From Streptomyces sp. MMBL 11-1 (GTDB lineage: Bacteria; Actinomycetota; Actinomycetes; Streptomycetales; Streptomycetaceae), in the NCBI RefSeq assembly GCF_028622875.1, contig NZ_CP117710.1:334979-398978 (forward strand): DNA of 64,000 nt, written 5' to 3'. A model generated the notes under the pieces. The model had not been told where the DNA came from. It worked only from the letters and a program-made list of their open reading frames with translations, and did no database searches. Shown piece after piece: positions 42,324-50,584 of the stretch. The stretch's first letter is position 1; each line of letters opens with the position of its first letter. The position numbers were made by a program, and so were the translations under genes.

Positions 42324-42575
42324 CACCGCCCCGGCGTCCGCCCGCCCGCTGCTCCGCCGCCCGGAGTCGTCGGCGCCCGGCCAACCGGCCGCCGCCCCGG
42401 CCGGAGCGCGCCGGGCAGCTGGGTGCGTCTCCTCGAGCCGGACCCGCAGGGCGGCGGGGTGCAGCCCGGCTCGGGCGGCGGGCCCGACCCTCTGTCGCTC
42501 AGCCGACGGGCACCCCGAGCCTCCAGCTGTTCGCTGGTGGGCGAGGAACGGACCGGGGGCGGTGCCCCCGAGGGC

Positions 42576-43169
42576 CTATGACTCCGCTGCGTCCCGTTGT
42601 GCCCGCTTGTCCCGGAGCCACGTGCGGGGGCTGACCCCTGCCGGTCGTTCGCTCTCCCACTGCACCTCGTCCGCGGCCTGTTGGGCCTGGGCGGCCGCGT
42701 GTTCGGTGGCGAGGCGGGCGTGGGTGAGGGCCTTGGCGACGGTCGACAGGACGGCGGCGGCGAACCTGGGGTCGGCCCGGTCGGCGACCGCCACGGCGAA
42801 CGCGGTGGGGAAGACCATGTCCGGCCGGGGATTGGTCATTTCCCAGACGACGTGCCCGATGCCGTCCACGGTGTTGGTCTGGGTGACGAGGAGGGTGGCG
42901 TGGGCGCGGATCTGCCGGTACAGGGCGGTGCTGTCGGGGTGGTCGCGGTCGAGGTGGTCCTCGTGGCCGACGGTCACGTGAACCTCGTACCCGGCCCAGC
43001 TGAACCGGGCGGTGCCCGGTGGGGTGAGCCGTACGTCGGCCAACGCGGCGCCGAACGCGAGCGGTTCGCTCTGCCGCAGGCCGGGGTGTGCCGCGGCGAG
43101 CGCGGCCACGGTCTCATCGAGAGCGCTGGACGGGCTGGACAGGCTGGACGGGGCGGTGTCTTCGGGCAC
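42576..43169 (-). CDS. hypothetical protein, 197 aa
   Basis: GTG at 43169 with AGAAAGGG upstream. Contains LDETVAALAAAHPGLRQSEP, YEVHVTVGHEDHLDRDHPDS and VVWEMTNPRPDMVFPTAFAV, then a helical end (LTHARLATEHAAAQAQQAAD). No named family. The frame upstream is fused to the CoiA-like fragment, but this start makes an independent gene. Confidence 0.55.
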   Translation of the reverse strand: MPEDTAPSSLSSPSSALDETVAALAAAHPGLRQSEPLAFGAALADVRLTPPGTARFSWAGYEVHVTVGHEDHLDRDHPDSTALYRQIRAHATLLVTQTNTVDGIGHVVWEMTNPRPDMVFPTAFAVAVADRADPRFAAAVLSTVAKALTHARLATEHAAAQAQQAADEVQWESERPAGVSPRTWLRDKRAQRDAAES

Positions 43170-43427
43170 GGCGGGCCCTTTCTGCAGTGAGGGGACGACG
43201 GATGCGCACAGGGCCGCGACCGGTGGTCGGTGCGGTTCGCTGGTGACGCCGTCCCCGCGCACGCGGGGCAGAAGGGCCGGGGTTGCCCGGTCGGCACCAG
43301 GATGCCAGGTGACCGCCGGTCGCGAGGCCTCTTTCGTGCACATGCCGGCCCGGCACCCCCGGGGCTCGGACGGGTCCGCCCGCGTGCTCCAGCCCGCGGC
43401 GTAACGTCCCCCGTCCGGTACGGCTGG

Positions 43428-43682
43428 CAAGGTGAACCCCTTGGCGCTTGCCCGGTCCCGGGCGTGGACCGGAAGGCCGTTGCCGTAGCGGGGGCTCTGC
43501 ACTCCGTAGACGATCGCGTTGCCGGAGGCGGTGCGAACGAGCTGGGTGAAGGTGTCCCAGGCTGTGGGGTCGAAGCCGGTGTGCTGGAAGAATCCCGCCA
43601 GGCGCTTGAGTTCGGCCTGCCGTTCCTCACCCTCGGCCTGCTGGTCCAGGGCCCGCTGGTCGGCGCCCCGGCGGCACCGACC
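43428..43682 (-). pseudogene. duplicated 3' fragment of the CoiA-like gene
   Basis: Strongly similar at DNA and protein level to 39990-40246: LAGFFQHTGFDPTAWDTFTQ, SPRYGNGLPVHARDRASAKG against SSRYGNGLSVHARTRASDKG. Neither start nor the nuclease core is present. Partial duplication or remnant of a second copy. Confidence 0.7.
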
Positions 43683-43683
43683 A

Positions 43684-43810
43684 GCGGCCGCTCCAAGGCC
43701 TGATCGATGCGCTGGAGCCCTACGCAGCCGAGCGCACGCAGTCTCGGTCGGAAGACCGTCCGAACGAGCTGCCGGAGCGGGCGGTGCGCGTGGAAAAGGA
43801 ACAGCAGTGA
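43684..43810 (+). pseudogene. C-terminal gene fragment of unknown origin
   Basis: A plus-strand frame with good codon use reads PLQGLIDALEPYAAERTQSR...LPERAVRVEKEQQ and stops at 43810, but has no start or upstream partner. It abuts the CoiA fragment, marking a recombination joint. Confidence 0.4.
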
Positions 43811-43901
43811 GCGCCCGGCCTGGCAGACCCGCCGGATCGTCGTCCGGGAACGGTTGCGGCGTTCGGCCGCCGTTCGGTGAACAACGGCGAATTCGGGGGC
43901 G

Positions 43902-44375
43902 TCATACGGACGGGCAGCGGGTGAGCCACTGGCGGACCTCGTGTGCTGTGCCGCTGATCGCGTTGCGGCCGGTCTCGGTCACCCGGTAGCCCACGCGGGC
44001 GACGCACGTCTGGAAGACGTCGCCGTCCGTGTTCCGGCGGGCGATGAAGAACTCCCACGCCCGGGGGCTGACGCGGGCCGCGAAGCCCCCCTGCGCTTCG
44101 GTCTGTGTGATCAGGGTGGCGATGGTCCGGGGGACCGGTCCGGCCTCGGGCTGAAGGGCCGGGATGGGGGCGGGCGCGGCGAGTTGAACTTGGCGGCGCT
44201 TGACCGGGGTGTCCGTCCAGGTGTTGTGGCCGTCGCTGTCGAGGAGGGACAGGAGCAGGCTGTCGTGGGCGGGCCGCCAGCCGGTGGCGAAGCCTTCCCG
44301 GCCGTCGAGAGGGCCGCCTACGATCCGGACGTGCGACCGGTTAGATGCTGCGTGCGTGGCCTGAGTGATGTTCAT
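43902..44375 (-). CDS. hypothetical protein, 157 aa
   Basis: ATG at 44375 with GGAGG upstream. Begins MNITQATHAASNRSHVRIVG. The C-terminal half (GGFAARVSPRAWEFFIARRN, YRVTETGRNAISGTAHEVRQ) may be a small winged helix. Sole gene under promoter P12. Confidence 0.65.
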   Translation of the reverse strand: MNITQATHAASNRSHVRIVGGPLDGREGFATGWRPAHDSLLLSLLDSDGHNTWTDTPVKRRQVQLAAPAPIPALQPEAGPVPRTIATLITQTEAQGGFAARVSPRAWEFFIARRNTDGDVFQTCVARVGYRVTETGRNAISGTAHEVRQWLTRCPSV

Positions 44376-44421
44376 GACGCCTCCGTACTCCGGCGGGCGC
44401 CCCTCGGAACCCGATGCGACT

Positions 44422-44462
44422 AATTTACTCCCCACGTGTGCGCCAGTCAAATTTGAGTTGTC
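44422..44462 (-). promoter_or_regulatory. shared-type promoter P12
   Basis: Minus strand: GACA (44459-44462), 8 bases, TTGACT (44445-44450), 17-base spacer, TAAATT (44422-44427). The last element of the set; none was found beyond this point. Confidence 0.85.
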
Positions 44463-44569
44463 AAAACTCGGCGGGGAGGCCGGGATTCCGATGACGGCTG
44501 AGCTCTGGGGGCCTGGAAGCCCTACTGCCCGGGATGAGCCGCCCACCGCCGCTCGCCCAGCCTTGGGGA

Positions 44570-44793
44570 GGGGCTGTTGGGCCTCGGCGCCGACGGCCGG
44601 CCCGTGCTGGACGAGCACAGCCGACCTTCCGGCCCGGTCTACGGACCCGACGCCGTCGAGGCGAGACGTTCACCCGCCGCCGAACGTGGGTGCGCGGCAC
44701 CTGGATCAACGAGCACCTTCCGCCGCGCCCCGGCCAGCCGGCCGTCTACGCGCTCGACCCGCGCCTTGCCCGCACCGCGCTGGAACCGGGCTG
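44570..44793 (+). pseudogene. frameshifted FTRRRT family fragment, copy 1
   Basis: GLGADGRPVLDEHSRPSGPV in one frame continues in another as FTRRRTWVRGTWINEHLPPR PGQPAVY... to the stop. The same end (FTRRRTRVTGTWTNGHLPPR) occurs on the opposite strand at 45628-45930. N-terminal part missing. Confidence 0.6.
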
Positions 44794-44848
44794 ACGCCCC
44801 GCACCCGGCCGGTCACCCGGTTGAGGCGATTGCGGGAGAATACCCGCC

Positions 44849-45286
44849 ATGCCTCTCCACTACGAAGTCCCCGAGCCGTTGAGGGTCCCGGATGCCGAGT
44901 TCGACGAGAACCACATCGCTGTCCTCCTCGTGGTCGGAAACCGCTACGGCGGACAGTGGAAGGTCGACGTGCTGTCCCAACGGGAGCGACCTGGCGAAGT
45001 TGCTGTGCTGGGCACCATCGAGGCCTTCCACGACCATCAGCGCGACGACCTCACTGACAGCCCTCGGTATCCTCAACTTGGCCTCGACACCGCTCTCATC
45101 TGGCTTCTTGCCGAGGCCAAGGAGAAGGGCTGGCGGCTCCTCAGCTGGGAGAATGTGAGCGACCAGGTCCCCGAGGATGCCCGGAAGTTCACGATCGGCG
45201 CCCGGGTCGCGCTCGGCGGTGACCAGTTCGTTCCGGCTCCCGCAGTGGTGTACGCAGACGAGGCCCTCGGCATCAGCATGAGCTGA
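44849..45286 (+). CDS. hypothetical protein, 145 aa
   Basis: ATG with GGGAGAA upstream. Begins MPLHYEVPEPLRVPDAEFDE; core strands NHIAVLLVVGNRYGGQWKVD; end FTIGARVALGGDQFVPAPAV VYADEALG. Base composition is lower in GC than its neighbours and the frame is intact, unlike much of this area. Unknown function. Confidence 0.6.
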   Translation: MPLHYEVPEPLRVPDAEFDENHIAVLLVVGNRYGGQWKVDVLSQRERPGEVAVLGTIEAFHDHQRDDLTDSPRYPQLGLDTALIWLLAEAKEKGWRLLSWENVSDQVPEDARKFTIGARVALGGDQFVPAPAVVYADEALGISMS

Positions 45287-45627
45287 GCCGGCCTGCGCAG
45301 CCCCCACAGCGCCTCGGGCTACCCGCTCCCGGGCGATCGCGCTGCGGGCATCCGCTGGCGCCGACGTTGCCCCAGGCCGCGGGAGAGTCTTCTGCTCCTC
45401 CAGCGCGGTGCCGTCTGCACATCACGGGCCCGTACGGGAAACCGCGCCCGAGCCGGACGCGTTGGGTCTGGGGCGGCGGGCCTCGGCTGAGCCTGCCCGC
45501 GGGGCAGCCGTGAGACAGAACCCGAACGTGCAGCGCGGCTCGTCTGCTCCCCCATAGTCCCGGACCGGCGTTGAGCCGGCCGGGGCTTGCTGGTTCAGTC
45601 GGCGAGTTTCGGGGTGGTTCGGGTCAG
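45287..45627. other. intergenic region, nothing recognised
   Basis: Between an intact plus-strand gene and the 3' end of a minus-strand relic. Only shadow frames; no promoter of the shared type. Confidence 0.35.
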
Positions 45628-45930
45628 TTGCGGTCCGCGGCGTAGACGGCCGGCTGGCCGGGGCGCGGCGGAAGGTGTCCGTTGGTCCAGGTTCCCGTCA
45701 CCCGGGTGCGGCGGCGGGTGAACGTGACGGCATCGGGGCCGGAGGGCCGCCGTGTTCGTCGAGGAGGTGGACGCGGGTGTTGCGGGTGTAGTGGGCGCGG
45801 CGCCTCTCGCGGTACTGCGCGGGCGCCCTGCCCGACGGGTTCGGCGTGCTCGGCGATCCGCTTTCGCGGTGAGCTCGGCGACGGGGTCTGGGAGCTGTGC
45901 GGCGGTGGCGGGGTTCTGCGCCCTCCGGCA
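45628..45930 (-). pseudogene. frameshifted FTRRRT family fragment, copy 2
   Basis: Read across three frames: RIAEHAEPVG, APAQYRERRRAHYTRNTRVH, LLDEHGGPPAP, and FTRRRTRVTGTWTNGHLPPR PGQPAVYAADRN to the stop. Two indels would be needed to restore it. Opposite orientation to copy 1. Confidence 0.6.
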
Positions 45931-46118
45931 AGAGGACCACGCGCCGAACCCCGCCACCGCACTCCCAGTGGAGCCCGTCATAGCCGTCAGGGGGACGAAG
46001 CGTCCTGCCGCCAGTGAGGGGGCTCCCACAGCGTAGGGCGGGTGACTCGGAGACACCACCGCGCGGGCGAAACTGGGACGCATGCGCATCAACTCCCGCG
46101 CTCTGCCCGGGGCGGGGG
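45900..46118. repeat. duplicated intergenic segment, copy 2
   Basis: Matches 39600-39785 in CCCTCCGGCAAGAGGA, GCGCCGAACCCCGCC, TGGAGCCCG, CTGGGACGC and GCATCAACTC. It again lies just beyond the stop of a minus-strand gene. Confidence 0.55.
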
Positions 46119-46517
46119 TCATGGTGTCGGCGGGGAGTCTGGGCGGTAGCGGGCCGCGGTGATCGCGAGTTCGGTGTCTGTGCGGGTGATGAGGGCGAGG
46201 GCGGCTGTGGTCCGGGGTGCCTGTTCGTGGAGGGCGGCCCATACCCGGATGTGTGCCGTCAGCCGCGGGTCCTTCAGTGACGTGTCCGGCTCCGACAGGG
46301 ACAGCTCGTACACGGAGGCGGGGTCGGCGAAGTTCGTCAGGTGCCACAGCTGTTCGGCGGTCATGGGCTCGTCCTGGCGGGCGGTTTCGAGCGCGGCCGC
46401 GACGGCCGGGGGGTGTTCGCCGTCGGGGTCGTCCAGGACGGTTTTCACCACGAGGTGGAGGTCATGGGGATCGATGAGTACCGCTTCGCCGAAGTCGAGA
46501 CCGAGCACAAGGACCAC
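46119..46517 (-). CDS. hypothetical protein, 132 aa
   Basis: GTG at 46517 (a second GTG three codons later is possible). LGLDFGEAVLIDPHDLHLVV, TAEQLWHLTNFADPASVYEL and TAALALITRTDTELAITAAR form a compact helical protein. Unknown family. Confidence 0.55.
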   Translation of the reverse strand: MVLVLGLDFGEAVLIDPHDLHLVVKTVLDDPDGEHPPAVAAALETARQDEPMTAEQLWHLTNFADPASVYELSLSEPDTSLKDPRLTAHIRVWAALHEQAPRTTAALALITRTDTELAITAARYRPDSPPTP

Positions 46518-46734
46518 TTTCTCGGGCGATCGTGAGGATGGTGCGGGGCTGGAGCCGGAGCGGCGAGTGCCGCAGTCCGTCCCTGCGCTGAGAACGAGGC
46601 TCGGCGGCAGTCGTTACGGAGCCGAGCGCCGCAGAGCGGGTCGGTTGCAGGTCACGTGCACGGACGGGCTACCGGATTGTTCGGTTCGAGTCCGGGCGGG
46701 CGCGGGTCCGCGGGCTCTACGGGGCACCGGTGGA

Positions 46735-46835
46735 CACCGAGAGGCCGCCCGCCGAGGGGTAACTGCTCCCGCTCGGCCTGCCGGTGGTCGACGAGGTCCT
46801 GGCTGCCGCGCTCCCGGGCTGGAGTGGCCGGTCAG
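46735..46835 (+). pseudogene. N-terminal fragment of the large protein family
   Basis: LGLPVVDEVLAAALPG matches LPVVDEVLAAALMAQG of the 58-kb copy. CTCTACGGGGCACCGGTG just upstream matches the bases around that copy's GTG start. With the C-terminal scrap at 47195-47270 it suggests one locus that lost its interior. The rest of 46518-46973 shows no gene. Confidence 0.55.
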
Positions 46836-46973
46836 GTTGCGGAATGGTGACTGCGCGGTGCGGTGGAGCGCTTGTTCTCAGAGGCTGGGCCAGTGCCGCT
46901 CGACTGTCGGGGCGCCCCGGCAGCGGGGGCCCGGCCGTCGGGGTGCCGGCTGTTCGCGCGCGGGATGGGTTGG

Positions 46974-47138
46974 TCAGGGCAGCAGCATGAGGAAGGACAG
47001 CGTGGCGGCGGGTACGGCGATGACCAGGCCCGTGATCATGGGTGCGGCGGATCGGTTGGTCCAGCCGTGGAGCGCGATGAAGGCGCCGAGGAGGAAGGCG
47101 ACCAGCCCGGAGTACGCGATCACGTCGGTCGGGGCCAT
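46974..47138 (-). CDS. small membrane protein, 54 aa
   Basis: ATG at 47138 with AGAGGA upstream. Two membrane helices: VIAYSGLVAFLLGAFIALHG and MITGLVIAVPAATLSFLMLL. It lies between two fragments of the large family, on the other strand. Unknown. Confidence 0.6.
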   Translation of the reverse strand: MAPTDVIAYSGLVAFLLGAFIALHGWTNRSAAPMITGLVIAVPAATLSFLMLLP

Positions 47139-47194
47139 GAGATTGGTCCTCTCAGAGGCTTCGGGTGGGCTTCGTCCACCCGGGGATGTGGCCG

Positions 47195-47270
47195 TTCGGC
47201 CCGCGGCGCTGGATACCGGTCTGCCGCCCGGCGCGCTCGCTGCTGCTCCCGGCCGGCACGCCGGTAGGGC
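47195..47270 (+). pseudogene. C-terminal scrap of the large protein family
   Basis: AALDTGLPPGALAAAPG matches AALEAGLPPGALAGAGD of the 58-kb copy (about residue 880 of its last frame). Confidence 0.5.
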
Positions 47271-47285
47271 TGCTGCTGGCGGAGA

Positions 47286-47340
47286 TGTCCGGTGGTGTTC
47301 GGTGAACACTACCGAACACCGCCGAACACTGTTGAACAAC
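47286..47340. repeat. GTGTTCGG inverted-repeat cluster 1
   Basis: GTGTTCGG (47295-47302), nine bases, CCGAACAC (47312-47319), then another CCGAACAC (47322-47329) and GTTGAACAAC (47331-47340). A weaker half (TGTCCGG) lies on the left. Same plan as 48480-48525. Confidence 0.7.
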
Positions 47341-47457
47341 GCCGCCCCGCCGCTGTTCGCCGGCCTGCGCCGCCGTCATGCTGCGCCCCGCCCCACGGGG
47401 CCCGGCCCCGGTGCGTCCGTACGATGGCCGACCCCGGGGTGGCGGGGCGCGGTCCTC

Positions 47458-48099
47458 TCAGGGGCCGGGTCGGTGCGGTTGGGTGGCGGGGGCGGATGTC
47501 CGCTGCCGGTGGCGGGGGCCGATGCCGGGCCATGCGGGGAGGCCGGGCGCGGGCAGCGGTGGCCGGCCGGCCTGTTCGGCGTTGTCGGCCAGCAGTCGGG
47601 CGAAGTTCGCCCGGTGTTCCTCGTTGCCGTGGTGGCCGCGTTCGACGTCGGCGAGGACCTGCCGGAGCGGGTGGGTGCGTACCTCGATCCGGCCGCGGTG
47701 GGTGGTGTGCTGGTGGTGGGTGAGGATCTCGACCCAGGACCAGGCGTCCAGGCCGCGCGCGAGCGCCAGGCGGTCGATGCGGTCGGCCAGGGGCCCGCTG
47801 CGGTCGGTCCAGGACGCGTACAGGCGTACCCTGCCGTCGGGTTGGGGGATGTCGGTGCGCACCAGGGTCTCGGGCCCGGCCGCGGCGAGCGCGTCGGCCA
47901 CGACGGCTTGTTCGACCGGGCCGCGCCCCTCGGCGGGGGCGGGGGCGGGGTCGGTCGCGGGTGGGGCCGTGTGGACCGGCACGGGCAACTCCAGCAGGCA
48001 GCGGCGAGAAGGGGGTTGAGGACTCCGCCTCCTCAACGCTGAGCCGGCTGGACGGTTACGGTCCCGGGCCCGCCGGGCTCCGCGCTGGGCGGGGGTCAT
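47458..48099 (-). CDS. hypothetical protein, 213 aa
   Basis: ATG at 48099 without a clear ribosome site. After a basic N-terminus (MTPAQRGARRARDRNRPAGS) comes ELPVPVHTAPPATDPAPAPA and a well-formed part: GRVRLYASWTDRSGPLADRI, LDAWSWVEILTHHQHTTHRG, EHRANFARLLADNAEQAG. It lies between the two GTGTTCGG clusters. Unknown function; could be a degraded gene. Confidence 0.45.
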   Translation of the reverse strand: MTPAQRGARRARDRNRPAGSALRRRSPQPPSRRCLLELPVPVHTAPPATDPAPAPAEGRGPVEQAVVADALAAAGPETLVRTDIPQPDGRVRLYASWTDRSGPLADRIDRLALARGLDAWSWVEILTHHQHTTHRGRIEVRTHPLRQVLADVERGHHGNEEHRANFARLLADNAEQAGRPPLPAPGLPAWPGIGPRHRQRTSAPATQPHRPGP

Positions 48100-48479
48100 G
48101 CGGCGGTAGTGGGGCTCGAACAGGCCGGTGGTGGAGGACGATCTGGTGGGCGTGGGGCGGGATCGCCCGCTACAGGATCGGGATCCACCGCCGCCTCGGC
48201 GACTCCGGCACCGCCCTCGCCCGCCCGGCTGCCCACCGCCGAGCGCCGCGCCCGCACCGGCACCGTCCGCTCCCTGCTCGGCGCCGGCGGCGCGGCCGGG
48301 CCCTCGCCGGGTTGCGCCTGGACGGGCTCGCCGCCGCGCGGGGGGCCGCCGGCCCTCCGTCCGCTCGGTGGTTGCACCGCGCGCTGGGCTGTGCCCCGGA
48401 GGGCCGCGTGCTGGCCGCACCTCACGGCGCGCACTGTGGTGTCCCTCGTGTGACCTGCGCGGGAAGCCGTGAGCCCCGG

Positions 48480-48525
48480 GTGTTCGGTGGTGTTCGGTGA
48501 ACTCCGCCGAACACGGTTGAACACC
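48480..48525. repeat. GTGTTCGG inverted-repeat cluster 2
   Basis: GTGTTCGG at 48480 and 48490, nine bases, CCGAACAC (48507-48514), then GGTTGAACACC. Same inverted repeat and nine-base spacer as cluster 1, with the extra half-site on the other side. 48100-48479 otherwise shows only coding-like sequence broken across frames. Confidence 0.7.
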
Positions 48526-48838
48526 CCCGCCGAGTTGCTGTCCACCCCGCCGCGTCGCTGTCCGCCGTTGTCCGCCCCGGTCCGCCCGGTCCGCCCGGTC
48601 CGCTCCGGGCTCGGCGTGGTGCCGGCCGCCGTGACCCGCGTCGCCCGTCGCGCTGTGTCCGGTCGACGTCCGCCGTCGGCGTCTGACGGCCGGTTTCGTG
48701 GGGCCGGGTGCCGGTGGGGTGTTGCGGGTCCGGCATCACGGCCCGCGGGCCGGGGGTGTTGGCCGTTCGCGGGGTGGGTTGGTGGCCGGCGGCGGATACT
48801 GCGGGTCGGTGGCGAGGTGGGCGGGGGGAGTGGTGGGC

Positions 48839-49336
48839 GTGGAGATCGGGCATCCGGCGCTGGCGGGTGAGGTGTGGCCGGTGATCGGTGTGCGGGTAGG
48901 GCGCGAGGCCGGCCGGGGGCTGTGGGCGGCGTCGTGGCGGCCGGGGCCGTTTGTGGTGTTGGAGGACGTCGTGCTGCCGTGTACGTGGCCGGAGCTGGAG
49001 GGGATCGCCCGGATCGCTGTGGGCGCGTCCCGGGCCCGGGTGTACGTACGTGAACTCGACGCCGCCGGTTCGTTTCTGGTGCTGTGTCTGCGGGGAGCGC
49101 CGGGTGCTCTGCGGGTCGAGGGTCCGCTGTCCCCGGTGGCCGAGCTGCTGGCCGGCCGGGCCCGGGCCGCGGCCCTGCATGTCGCCGCGGTGCACCGCGC
49201 GGCCGGCCGTACCGGGCAGGCGCAGGTGTGGCGGGGGAGGGCCCGGCAGATCCTGAAGGCCCGCCGTTCCGCCCGCCGGGGCCGGAGCGTCCGTACGGCC
49301 TCGGCGGGGCTGCCCTCCCTGGGCCACCGCCGCTGA
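48839..49336 (+). CDS. hypothetical protein, 165 aa
   Basis: GTG at 48839 (another GTG six bases earlier). MEIGHPALAGEVWPVIGVRV, PFVVLEDVVLPCTWPELEGI, RVYVRELDAAGSFLVLCLRG, then AELLAGRARAAALHVAAVHR and a basic tail. The tail lies in a 77-bp tandem duplication, so the original C-terminus may have been altered. Unknown family. Confidence 0.5.
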   Translation: MEIGHPALAGEVWPVIGVRVGREAGRGLWAASWRPGPFVVLEDVVLPCTWPELEGIARIAVGASRARVYVRELDAAGSFLVLCLRGAPGALRVEGPLSPVAELLAGRARAAALHVAAVHRAAGRTGQAQVWRGRARQILKARRSARRGRSVRTASAGLPSLGHRR

Positions 49337-49413
49337 CCCGCCGTTCTGCCCGCCGGGGCCGGAGCGTGCGTACGGCCTCGGCGGGGCTGCCCTCCCTGGG
49401 CCACCGCCGCTGA
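49260..49413. repeat. 77-bp tandem direct repeat, two copies
   Basis: Copies at 49260-49336 and 49337-49413 differ at only a few positions. Both contain CCGGGGCCGGAGCGT and end in CACCGCCGCTGA. The first copy encodes the end of the 165-aa protein. 77 is not a multiple of three. Confidence 0.8.
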
Positions 49414-50029
49414 CGCCGCTCCCGCTCCCGCTCCCGGCCCGGTCGCCGGCCGGGCGGCGGAGAGCCCGTCGTGCCGTCCTCGCGCGTCTGGGCGGTGGTT
49501 GAGCCCGGGGGGTACGGGGTGGGGGGGGCTGGGCTCGCTTCGCGCGTGCGGCGGCGTACGAAGGTGCGGCTCGTGGGGGGCGGCAGCGGTCCCGGGGGCG
49601 GGTGGTGCGGGCGGTGACGGGACGACAGGGAAGCGTGGCCGGTGCCGGTGGGGGGTGCCGCCGTGAGGCCGTGGCCGGCCGCACGGCTGGGATGCCTCCT
49701 CCCCGTCGGGGCGGACGCGCGGCGCCGCGGTCCTGCACGTGCTGTGGCCGGGGTCGGCGTCAGGGGTCCGTCGGGGGCGGTCGTGCGGGTGGGCGGGGCG
49801 ACGCGCCGATGGCCGCGGGGAATGTTGTGAACGTAGGACCCGGTGGTGCGCGCGCTCCTGGATACGTACAGACAGAGCCACGCCGGAACTGTGTCTGACC
49901 TGGTGTTTCGCAGGTTCCGATACCGGTTGGGCGATCGGATGTACCGGTCGGTGGACCGCATCATGCCGTTTCGCGGAGCGGTTCATTCAGACTCCCCGGT
50001 CCGGATATCCCGGTCGCGGGAACGGCATG
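49414..50029. other. non-coding region ahead of the winged-helix pair
   Basis: No supported gene. GC-rich to about 49820, then less so. Contains GGATGTACCGG and near-palindromic CCGGATATCCCGG. A candidate for regulatory or origin sequence, since two DNA-binding proteins follow. Confidence 0.35.
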
Positions 50030-50104
50030 CATGTACTGGAAGTACATGTCCAGTCAGTTCACGGATCCGGCACGGGATATCGTGACGCCTGTACTCATAG
50101 GACA
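50030..50104. promoter_or_regulatory. two operator-like inverted repeats
   Basis: CATGTACT-GGA-AGTACATG (50030-50048) is a perfect 8+3+8 inverted repeat. TGTACT-CAT-AGGACA (50090-50104) has the same half-sites with one mismatch. Both lie within 100 bases of the ATG at 50129, so they may be the autoregulatory sites of the following DNA-binding proteins. Confidence 0.6.
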
Positions 50105-50128
50105 TGTCGAGGGATTCGGAGACTCCCG

Positions 50129-50584
50129 ATGCCGCGCTCCGCGCACCAACGGCACGACGGCCGCGGCGAGCCGCAGACCCGTTTCGGCTACATCGGCCCC
50201 TACAGCACCATCGACAACGTCCGCCTCGAAGCCCTCGCCGCCGTGCCCAGGAAGCAGGGCGGCCTGACCGACCGGGAGTTCCGGATCCTGCAGTGGTTCG
50301 TAGCCGCGGCTCCCGGATTCGACCAGCCCGTCATGAAGACCACCGCCTACATCGCCCGGCGTAACGGGATGACGGGCGACGCCCTGGGCCGGATCATCCG
50401 CACCCTCGTCAAACGCCGGCTGCTGTTCTTCGCTGACGAGTTCGGCCGCCAGAAGTTCTACAAGGTGACCCCCTACCTCGCCAGCCAGGGGACCTCCGCC
50501 GAGCAGCGCGAAGCCATCCGGGCCTACAACCCGCCCGATATTCCAGGTCTTGCCCACGGACCCGCAAGGGGGAACCAGTCGTGA
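50129..50584 (+). CDS. winged-helix DNA-binding protein, 151 aa (possible replication or regulatory protein)
   Basis: ATG just after two operator-like repeats. YIGPYSTIDNVRLEALAAVP is followed by a winged helix: LTDREFRILQWFVAAAPGFD, MKTTAYIARRNGMTGDALGR, IIRTLVKRRLLFFADEFGRQ. The last six residues overlap the next gene. The pairing with a second winged-helix gene recalls replication or partition loci of linear plasmids, but I see no specific match. Confidence 0.65.
   Translation: MPRSAHQRHDGRGEPQTRFGYIGPYSTIDNVRLEALAAVPRKQGGLTDREFRILQWFVAAAPGFDQPVMKTTAYIARRNGMTGDALGRIIRTLVKRRLLFFADEFGRQKFYKVTPYLASQGTSAEQREAIRAYNPPDIPGLAHGPARGNQS

Noticed and set aside
46660..46720. TTCGAGT flanked by short complementary bases, resembling a tRNA T-arm
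   Set aside because: Stem relies on G-T pairs and no matching acceptor or anticodon arm could be found.
48096..49964. 622-residue minus-strand frame rich in Pro, Arg and Thr
   Set aside because: Low-complexity composition, crosses the tandem repeat and has no ribosome site or domain.
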